NCBI GenBank assembly: GCA_030267965.1
Contig: BRYA01000365.1
Coordinates: forward strand, 1-36,333
Length of the DNA: 36,333 nt
Direction of reading: 5' to 3'
From: Triparma columacea
Lineage: Eukaryota; Sar; Bolidophyceae; Parmales; Triparmaceae
Below are positions 30,153-36,333 of the stretch, one piece after another. The stretch's first letter is position 1, and each line of letters starts with the position of its first letter. The translations under genes were made by a program, and so were the position numbers. The notes under the pieces were generated by a model. That model made no database searches and was not told where the DNA came from. It saw only the letters and a program-made list of their open reading frames with translations.

Positions 30153-31514
30153 TCATGCACTAACAATGTTGTGCTCTGGGCCGTAAGGGAATCCGGTGAT
30201 GTTCTCAATGCTTCCATCTTCTCCGATGACGAGGATGTCGTGCTCTCTGTATCCTCCAGCCCCCGGCTGCCCCTCTGGAATTGCAACCATGGGCTCCATT
30301 GAGATGACATGGCCAGGTGAGATGACCGTGTCGATGTCCTCCCTTAACTCCAACCCGGCTTCCCTCCCGTAGTAATGAGAAAGAACACCGAACGAATGGC
30401 CATACCCGAAGGACCTATACTCGAGAAGTCCCTCCTCGGCAAAGATCTCGTTAAGCTCCTTGGCTACATCCCCGCACGTCCTTCCGACCTGAATGGCCTT
30501 CAACCCAGCCTCGTGGACCTTGACGTTGCTCTCCCAGACCTTGAGATGGGCATCACTGGGCTGTCCACAGAACAAGGTGCGCTCAAGGGCAACGTAGTAC
30601 CCGCTCACCATGGGAAAGCAGTTGAGGGAGAGGATATCGCCGAGCTCAAGCTTCCTCGTCGTGACTGGGTTGTGAGCACCATCGGTGTTGATGCCGCTCT
30701 GGAACCATGTCCAAGTATCCATGATCTCAGAGTCGGGGTAGAGCCTCGCAATCTCACGAACCATGGCCCTAGTGCTCTCAAGCGCAACTTCGTGCTCCGG
30801 AACACCAACCGCAATTGCTTCCTTGCAAGCAGCGCCACCAACGTCAGCCACCCAAGCGGCATTCTTGATGACGGCAACCTCCTCGTCGCTCTTGATCATC
30901 CTGAACTTCATCGTGGCCTCCCCGACGTCGACTAGGTCAGAGGAGGGGGAGAAGAGGGAAGAGAACTTCTTGTAACGATCGAAAGGAAGTGAATCAAGTT
31001 CGAGCCCAATGCGCAGAGAGCCTGCTTCACCCCCGTTAGCCTGCTTCACGAGCTCGTTCACTGCCATCCAGTAGTTCTCTTTGTTCCAATCGGTGAAGAT
31101 AACGTTGTCTCCGACAGTCCTACGCCACGGCTGCCCCCCGTCAATCATGGCGCTGACAGTGGTTACTTTGTCATGACTGACGACGGCTGCATAAGGCCTA
31201 CCAAACCCGCAGTAGAGGAAGTCGCTGAAGTACTTGACATTGTGGTAGGAGGTCAAGACACACGCATCGAGGTTTTTCTCCTTCATGATCTCTCGGAGAC
31301 CTGCCACACGACGATCCATCTCAGCAGCACTGAAGGTGTGGTTCGCTTTCTCTCCGCCATTCTCCCAGCTGACGAAGGGCAGCCCGAACTTTGGTGGAGG
31401 GTAAGGAGTGAAGGGCGAAGGCGAGGTAGTAACTGGCGCAGAGACTGTGGAGAAGGCTCTACCGATACTGCCTCCGACACGCTGGCAGGATTTTTGAGAA
31501 ATAAGTCTGAACAT
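30153..31514 (-). CDS. Creatinase (creatine amidinohydrolase, M24-fold), predicted mitochondrial
   Basis: Single exon, 453 aa. Creatinase cleaves creatine to sarcosine and urea (EC 3.5.3.3). Characteristic creatinase blocks are intact: TSYHNVKYFSDFLYCGFGRP, IDGGQPWRR, TWFQSGINTDGAHNPVTTRK with the catalytic-site His, GDILSLNCFPM, ALERTLF, SFGYGHSFGVLSHYYGREAG and SMEPM, and the end GAGGYREHDILV. This is the creatinase branch of the M24 'pita-bread' fold, not an aminopeptidase; such closeness to the bacterial enzyme suggests acquisition by transfer. The extra ~45 N-terminal residues (MFRLISQKSCQRVGGSIGRAFS) are Arg/Ser-rich without acids, a mitochondrial presequence. No introns. Divergent from sarcosine dehydrogenase, which uses its product, with a shared 35-bp element upstream of each gene. 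Confidence 0.92.
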   Translation of the reverse strand: MFRLISQKSCQRVGGSIGRAFSTVSAPVTTSPSPFTPYPPPKFGLPFVSWENGGEKANHTFSAAEMDRRVAGLREIMKEKNLDACVLTSYHNVKYFSDFLYCGFGRPYAAVVSHDKVTTVSAMIDGGQPWRRTVGDNVIFTDWNKENYWMAVNELVKQANGGEAGSLRIGLELDSLPFDRYKKFSSLFSPSSDLVDVGEATMKFRMIKSDEEVAVIKNAAWVADVGGAACKEAIAVGVPEHEVALESTRAMVREIARLYPDSEIMDTWTWFQSGINTDGAHNPVTTRKLELGDILSLNCFPMVSGYYVALERTLFCGQPSDAHLKVWESNVKVHEAGLKAIQVGRTCGDVAKELNEIFAEEGLLEYRSFGYGHSFGVLSHYYGREAGLELREDIDTVISPGHVISMEPMVAIPEGQPGAGGYREHDILVIGEDGSIENITGFPYGPEHNIVSA

Positions 31515-31779
31515 GATGTTTCGTGCAATAAATTTTAGTCAAGAGTATCGGGATGAAATCCGAAGTGATCGTCGAAGATAGTCTTCAAGAGGGTCTGGTA
31601 CCAAAGATGCATTAAAAAGTGGAACAGCATGCGATCTCACTAAAATCATGCGGACCAAAATGAGTTGGTTTCAAACCCTCTTGAAGACTATCTTCGACGA
31701 TCACTTCGGCTTTCACCCGGATTCGAACGACTAAGACACGGAGGATTATCTGCAAGTTCGCTCCAAAAAACGTATCATA
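31515..31779. promoter_or_regulatory. Shared divergent promoter of creatinase and sarcosine dehydrogenase
   Basis: 265 bases between the two start codons. It contains the perfect inverted repeat described separately. The rest is unremarkable, with a short repeated CATGCG near 31628 and 31648. Confidence 0.75.
31560..31709. repeat. Perfect 35-bp inverted repeat, arms 31560-31594 and 31675-31709
   Basis: Arm 1 reads CCGAAGTGATCGTCGAAGAT... to AAGAGGGT; arm 2 is its exact reverse complement (ACCCTCTTGAAGACTATCTT... to CACTTCGG). The match extends about ten more bases outward (TTTCA.CC) with mismatches. The arms are separated by 80 bases. Arm 1 ends 46 bases above the creatinase ATG and arm 2 ends 71 bases above the sarcosine dehydrogenase ATG. 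Read toward either gene, the same element is seen in the same orientation. It could be a binding site duplicated for co-regulation, part of the 5' UTRs, or the ends of a small mobile element. Confidence 0.9.
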
Positions 31780-34524
31780 ATGATTTTTGCCCAAACCAAA
31801 AATATCCTCTCGAGGAATAAGTTTGGATTGAGGTCTTCGCGGGCATTATTTTCGACCGCACTTCCCACCAGCGCCGATGCAGTTGTGATTGGTGGTGGTA
31901 GTCTTGGAGCCTCGACCGCCTATCACCTGCAGAAAAGTGGCTTGAGCACAATCCTCTTGGAAAGGGATGATCTTACCTCTGGCACAACTTGGCACTCGGC
32001 AGGCATGCTGTGGCGCCTCCGCCCTTCCGATATTGACATCGAACTACACACATACACCCGTGATATGTGCCTTCGTCTGGAGGAGGAAACGGGCGAAACG
32101 AGCTTCAGTGAGAATGGTGGCCTCTTCATTGCCAACAACAAGGAGAGGTTTGACGAGTACCGGAGGCTGCACGAAACCGGGAAGTTCTTCGGCATCGAGT
32201 CTTCCATCCTTACCGACCCTGAAGACATTAAGGCAGTCCATCCCCTTATGAACACCGATGATGTTTATGGCGCTCTCTATTCCCCCACCGACGGAACGAT
32301 TGATCCCACCTCTATCGTGAACGCATACGCCAAGGCGGCCAAGAAATTAGGGGCGTCAATTCACACCAAGACTGCCGTTGTGTCAATATCTACGGTCCCT
32401 TCTCTCTTCTCTCAGGGGGCATCCCAGGTCACCTCGGTGACCACTGAGAGCGGCCACACGATCCAAACACCCGTGGTCATTAACGCGTGCGGTGCATGGG
32501 CCGGGAGAGTCTCCGAGATGGTGAATGCTCCGATACCGCTGCTCGCAATGAGGCACGCAATGGTGGTGACGGAAAAGATCGAAGGTATGAACCCAACCCT
32601 TCCAAACGTGCGGGACCACGACCTCTCAATCTACTTCAAGACCCAGGGAGATGCCATGGCTATCGGAGGCTACGAGAATAACCCTGAATTCTGGGACTCT
32701 CCCTCGCCCACCTTTTCCTTCGGCCTTTTCGACTTAGACTGGGACACATTCAACCAGAACTTGGAGGGGCACCTACAGAGGTGCCCAAGCGTCGAAAAGG
32801 TTGGTATTAAGAGCACAGTTTGCGGGCCAGAGAGCTTCACGCCTGACCACAAACCACTTGTCGGCCCTCAGCCTGGTGTTCACGGGTTTTACCAGTGCTG
32901 CGGCTTTAACTCTATGGGGATGATGCTTGGAGGAGGAATCGGGAGGGAGATGGCCAACTGGGTGAACAACGGGAGCGCGAGTGTCGACCTATTTTCGTTC
33001 GACGTCAGTCGCTTTCACCCCGATAACGTGAAGGACGCAAAGTGGGTAAAGGACAGAACTCACGAGAGCTATGCCAAAACGTACGCAATTGTTTTCCCCC
33101 ACGACGAGGCTCTCGCTGGTCGGGGCGCGCGGAGATCCGGCTTCTTTGAGGAGCTCAGCAAGCACGGGTGCGTGTACCAAGCTAGGCACGGGATGGAGCG
33201 CCCGGGTTGGTTCGACATCGAGGGGGGGAAGGACTTGACGCCTTTGAACTACGACTACTACGGGGCTTACGAGGAGGGGGGGTGGAGGCTCGGTGATGGC
33301 AGAGCCGACGTCCCTGCCAATGGTGACCACCCGTATTTGGACGCTATCGAGGGAGAGCTCACCTTTGGAGTAGGGGACTCTTTTGACGCAGTTGGGAGAG
33401 AGTGCAAGGCCGCGAGGGAGGGCGTTGCCATGTTCGACCAGAGTTACTTTGGCAATTTCCATCTCAAGGGAAAGGGAGCCGGTGCCTTCATTGAATACCT
33501 GTGCGGGTCCGAAATTAAAGACAAGGAGGTTGGCAGTGTTACTTATACCACCCTGTGTAACGAGGATGGCGGGGTTGAGGCCGATTTAACCGTGGCAAAG
33601 TTAGGGGAGGACGACTTTTACTTCAGCGCTGGAGGGCAGACCGTCACCAAGGATATTTGGTGGGTCAAAAGGGCGATGGAGAAAGGTCAATGGGAGGGCG
33701 TGGAGTTGGTCGATGTAGGAGATGATGTTAGCATCCTGTCCGTTCAAGGCCCCCACAGCAGGGCCTTACTCGAGGGCTTGATCGAGGAGGAAGGATCCTT
33801 GGATGGGGACAAGTTTGAGTTTAGCACTTGCAAGAAGTTGAAGCTCAAGACGGGGCATTCTGTGCTCTTCTTGAGGCTGACGTTCGTCGGAGAGCTCGGG
33901 TTTGAGCTCCATGTCCCGACGGAGGACGCCGGGGACATTTACCGCGAACTATGGAAGCTCGGGGAGGTCTACAGCGAGAAGCACGGGGTCGACATCGTGA
34001 ACGCTGGGTACAGGGCCATCGACTCCCTGAGCGCCGAGAAGAATTTCAGGCACTGGCACGCGGACTTGAGCAACAGGGACACTCCCATGGAGGCGGGAAT
34101 AGGCTTCACCGTCCTGCCGAAGCTGAAGAAGGAGGGCGAAGACGCGGTGGAGTTCTTGGGAAGGGCCGCTTTGCAAAAGAAGAGAAAGGAAGGATTGAAG
34201 AGAAAGCTCGTTTGCCTCACCGTGCCGAGGAGAGAAGACGGAAGCGTCGTAGCCCTGCACGGGATGGAGACCATCTGGAGGAACGGATCCTGCGTTGGAC
34301 TCGTTCGGAGCACCGCCTTTGGCTACACGATCGACAAGACGGTTGCCTACGGCTACGTGGAGGCTGACAAGCTCGGGTGGGAGAAGATCACTAACAAGCG
34401 ACTGGGGGGAGAAGAGGGAGAGGCGGTTTGGGAGATCGCGGGCGTTGGCGGGGAAAGGCACGCCAGCGAGCTCAACTTGAAGGCGCCCTTCGACCCGAAG
34501 TCGGAGAGGGTATTTCAAGCTTAA
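31780..34524 (+). CDS. SARDH: Sarcosine dehydrogenase, mitochondrial
   Basis: Single exon, 914 aa, nearly the length of the animal enzyme. The enzyme oxidises sarcosine to glycine and passes the methyl carbon to tetrahydrofolate (EC 1.5.8.3). Domains in order: presequence (SRNKFGLRSSRALFST), FAD Rossmann motif VVIGGGSLGASTAYHL (35-50), SGTTWHSAGMLWRLRPSD with His72 in the covalent-FAD position of the sarcosine/dimethylglycine dehydrogenases, STVCGPESFTPDHKP, then an FAO_M-type linker and a GcvT-like folate domain (from about 500) with TYTTLCNEDGG, GFELHVP and NAGYRAIDSLS. The LLW/LRPSD and GPESFTPDHKP wording favours sarcosine over dimethylglycine dehydrogenase. No introns in 2.7 kb, unusual for this window. 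Divergent partner: creatinase, which makes its substrate. Confidence 0.93.
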   Translation: MIFAQTKNILSRNKFGLRSSRALFSTALPTSADAVVIGGGSLGASTAYHLQKSGLSTILLERDDLTSGTTWHSAGMLWRLRPSDIDIELHTYTRDMCLRLEEETGETSFSENGGLFIANNKERFDEYRRLHETGKFFGIESSILTDPEDIKAVHPLMNTDDVYGALYSPTDGTIDPTSIVNAYAKAAKKLGASIHTKTAVVSISTVPSLFSQGASQVTSVTTESGHTIQTPVVINACGAWAGRVSEMVNAPIPLLAMRHAMVVTEKIEGMNPTLPNVRDHDLSIYFKTQGDAMAIGGYENNPEFWDSPSPTFSFGLFDLDWDTFNQNLEGHLQRCPSVEKVGIKSTVCGPESFTPDHKPLVGPQPGVHGFYQCCGFNSMGMMLGGGIGREMANWVNNGSASVDLFSFDVSRFHPDNVKDAKWVKDRTHESYAKTYAIVFPHDEALAGRGARRSGFFEELSKHGCVYQARHGMERPGWFDIEGGKDLTPLNYDYYGAYEEGGWRLGDGRADVPANGDHPYLDAIEGELTFGVGDSFDAVGRECKAAREGVAMFDQSYFGNFHLKGKGAGAFIEYLCGSEIKDKEVGSVTYTTLCNEDGGVEADLTVAKLGEDDFYFSAGGQTVTKDIWWVKRAMEKGQWEGVELVDVGDDVSILSVQGPHSRALLEGLIEEEGSLDGDKFEFSTCKKLKLKTGHSVLFLRLTFVGELGFELHVPTEDAGDIYRELWKLGEVYSEKHGVDIVNAGYRAIDSLSAEKNFRHWHADLSNRDTPMEAGIGFTVLPKLKKEGEDAVEFLGRAALQKKRKEGLKRKLVCLTVPRREDGSVVALHGMETIWRNGSCVGLVRSTAFGYTIDKTVAYGYVEADKLGWEKITNKRLGGEEGEAVWEIAGVGGERHASELNLKAPFDPKSERVFQA

Positions 34525-34606
34525 GGGGGGGGCGGGAGCTAACAAGGGGGGGGCGGGAGCTAACAAGGGGGGGGCGGGAGCTAACAAGGGGGGGGCGATA
34601 GCTAAC
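34523..34606. repeat. Four-copy 21-bp G-rich tandem repeat overlapping the SARDH stop
   Basis: The unit AA-GGGGGGGG-CGGGAGCTAAC is repeated at 34523, 34544, 34565 and 34586; the last has CGATAGCTAAC. It begins within the TAA stop codon. Eight-G runs spaced at 21 bases could stack as a G-quadruplex in the 3' UTR or slow the polymerase between two convergent genes. Confidence 0.9.
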
Positions 34607-34653
34607 AAAAAAGATGCAGCAGGATTTCAGTTTCTAAAAGAACATATCTCCCT

Positions 34654-36333
34654 CTACGCAAACCCGAACATGCCCTTGAGTGTATTTCTGACCTGCTGGT
34701 TCTTGATGAGGCCCTCCGGGAACGCCCCCCCAACCTCGCTTGCTAGTTTGCTCTCCACCCTCAGTCCCTTGGCCCTCTCCTTCTCCTTCCAGCTCTGTCT
34801 CCTCTTCGCTCCATCCTTGTTCTGCTGCTGTCCTCCCTCCTCCCCCCCCTTCCCGATCTTCGTCGACACGTCCTTCTCCCCGTACCCCTTAAGGAAGACG
34901 AAGAGGAGGTAGAGCAACCTGGCCCTCTCCCCCTCCTCGACCTCTGAGGCCTTCTTAACCGCAGCCCTCCAGAAGTCCCCGCTGGTGGGCCATCCCTCTT
35001 CCCCTCCCCTCCCCCCCCTCCCCTCCCTGATAGCCCCGAGGAAGTCCCCCTCATCCAAGAACCTCCTCATGATGATCCCCCTGGCCTCGTTCGTCCCTAT
35101 CCTCTTGAGCATGTCAAGGCCGTGAAGCGAAATGAACTTCTTATCGTGCTTGTCTCCTATTGCGAAGAGGATCTTGGCAAGCTGCGGGAGGCGGAGAGCG
35201 ACGACAGGAGTGGGGGTTGGGTTTGGTTAAATTAAATGAGCCTTTTCCCGGGGGGGGGCTCTCTCTCTCACCTCAACCTCGTCACGTCCGTAAAGCTCCT
35301 GCCCTCCCTCCTTGCTCCTAAGTAGCCCCACTGCAACCCTGGAATGTCCTGTCCTACAAAGTGCCTCCGTCGCAAGGGCGACGACGCAAGGGGAGACGTT
35401 GCAGCCCCGGCTTACCAAACTTTCTATAATGGTCATCAGCGAGTCCTAGAGGCGAGAGAGCGAGGAGGAGAGAGTTTTTCGCAAAATATTTATCGGGTGA
35501 GAGCTGTTTCAGTGCTGCCACCTCTCGTGGCGTATTTTGTGTTGCCCCCCTGGCGAAAGCGCCCCAGAAGGTCCCTTCCCCCCCCTCCCCCCACCTCACC
35601 TTGACATGTAGAATCCCTTCCTCCTTCTCCATAGCCGGTAGTAGCACCGTCTCCACAATGTCGTTCTGGCTGACAGTAACGAGGCCACCCCTAACAATCT
35701 CCTCGTATTCCCCCCCCTTCCCCTTCCCCGCGAACCCGAATAGCGTGCTCCTTCCGAATGATGATGAGTGTTGCTGTTCCCCCTTTTCTGTTCCGACCTG
35801 GTCTTCCCCTCCCGTCACCTCCAAGGATTCGTATCCAGAGAGTGGGGGGGTGATGGCGGCGTTTAGGACGAGCTTCATTACCCTGACGGTCCTGCGAGGG
35901 TCCTCGAAACCGAACGGTGAGCTCTTCAAGGTTTGCTCGGTTTTATTGCCAAGCTTGACAGAGGAGGACGAAGTTCCGGGGGCCGGGGGGTATGCCGATC
36001 CAGAGTTCTTGGGGCTGGGAATGGGGGGGGGGTGCGGGCGGGGGGGAGGGGGTTGAGATGTTAGAGACCGGCGTCGAGAACTGAAGATGCAGGGTGTGTG
36101 TCTCACCTCTCGGGCAGGTTGAAACCGGCATTTATCATCGCTGCCCCCGCCTCCTTCGAGGTTGTCATAACGCTGAGTCTGTTGCGCGGCGGGTTGCGTG
36201 TTGTTAGTTTAGTTTTTAATAGGTTTGGTATTTTGTCCCCACCCCACCCCCCTCTCCTGTCCCCTTCCCTTTCCCTTCTCTCTCACCTCCTTAATTTCTC
36301 CTTGACTGTATTCCTCTTCCCCCCCCCTCCCCC
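34654..36333 (-). CDS. Unrecognised helical protein, 5' partial (runs off the right edge)
   Basis: Predicted exons 36333-36287 (partial), 36178-36107, 36014-35600, 35445-35272, 35181-34654; 411 aa seen; phases 2,2,0,0. The frame is continuous through all junctions. I do not recognise the family. Early residues (VKEKLRRLSVMTTSKEAGAA) are helical and lead into a Pro/Ser-rich linker, then a hydrophobic SLMTIIESLVSRGCNVSPCV and ATEALCRTGHSRVAVGLLRS, then IGDKHDKKFISLHGLDMLKR and RRFLDEGDFLGAIRE. The spacing suggests an alpha-solenoid of helical pairs. A Lys/Gly-rich loop and a final basic helix (QQVRNTLKGMFGFA) end it. The second intron needs the acceptor at 36015; an apparent 26-nt alternative was rejected. 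Convergent with SARDH. Confidence 0.6.

Noticed and set aside
31675..31740. Possible tRNA, from a GGATTCGAAC box near the creatine promoter
   Set aside because: T-stem bases do not pair on either strand and no D-arm or anticodon arm can be drawn.
36081..36106. A 26-nt micro-intron in the right-edge gene
   Set aside because: The same donor with the acceptor at 36015 gives a 92-nt intron with a proper pyrimidine tract and the same phase.

Overview
This window is nuclear DNA of a eukaryote, most likely a photosynthetic stramenopile (heterokont) microalga. Nearly every gene is cut by short GT-AG introns; I model 40. The machinery is eukaryotic: LSM4, SDS22, ALG14, a G-protein-coupled-receptor-kinase-like kinase and a gamma-synergin-like coat protein. 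One protein (20511-21488) starts with a signal peptide ending at an Ala/Phe junction, the plastid-targeting signature of algae with a red secondary plastid. Species cannot be fixed from sequence alone. The standard genetic code is used. The genome is compact, about 20 genes in 34 kb, with convergent stop codons often only 44-130 bases apart. Long runs of G or C are common between genes.

Layout. 1-193: pyrimidine-rich tract. 194-1440: tandem satellite with a unit of about 172 bp, well kept on the left and decayed on the right. 1802-4828 (-): RGS + AGC kinase (GRK-like). 5383-6910 (+): HNH endonuclease. 7213-7713 (+): Lys-rich small protein. 7767-8443 (-): NIP30/FAM192A homologue. 8630-10101 (+): unrecognised protein. 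10146-10628 (-): BART-domain protein. 10848-12410 (-): unrecognised Ser/Pro-rich protein. 12593-13129 (-): ALG14. 13362-15599 (-): membrane-anchored pepsin-like protease. 15859-16895 (-): two-zinc-finger protein, 5' end unresolved. 17237-17965 (+): LSM4, whose first coding exon is only the ATG. 18196-20111 (-): SDS22. 20511-21488 (+): plastid EF-hand membrane protein. 21607-23441 (-): TPR-like methyltransferase. 23939-25161 (+): LarE-like sulfur transferase. 25219-28855 (-): gamma-synergin-like protein. 29468-30028 (+): Mpv17/PMP22. 30153-31514 (-): creatinase. 31780-34524 (+): sarcosine dehydrogenase. 34654-36333 (-): unrecognised gene running off the right edge.

The most notable unit is the divergent creatinase / sarcosine dehydrogenase pair. 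Both genes are intronless and both proteins begin with mitochondrial-type presequences. Their reactions are consecutive: creatine -> sarcosine + urea, then sarcosine -> glycine + a one-carbon unit. The 265-base region between them holds a perfect 35-bp inverted repeat, so each gene has the same element upstream in the same orientation. This looks like a two-gene, co-regulated creatine-catabolism cluster in an alga.

A second theme is the introns. Many end in a shared CG-bearing pyrimidine tail (around CGCTCSTCG...GCAG), some carry internal inverted repeats, and several have lengths near 150. This is compatible with an introner-like origin but not proven by it.
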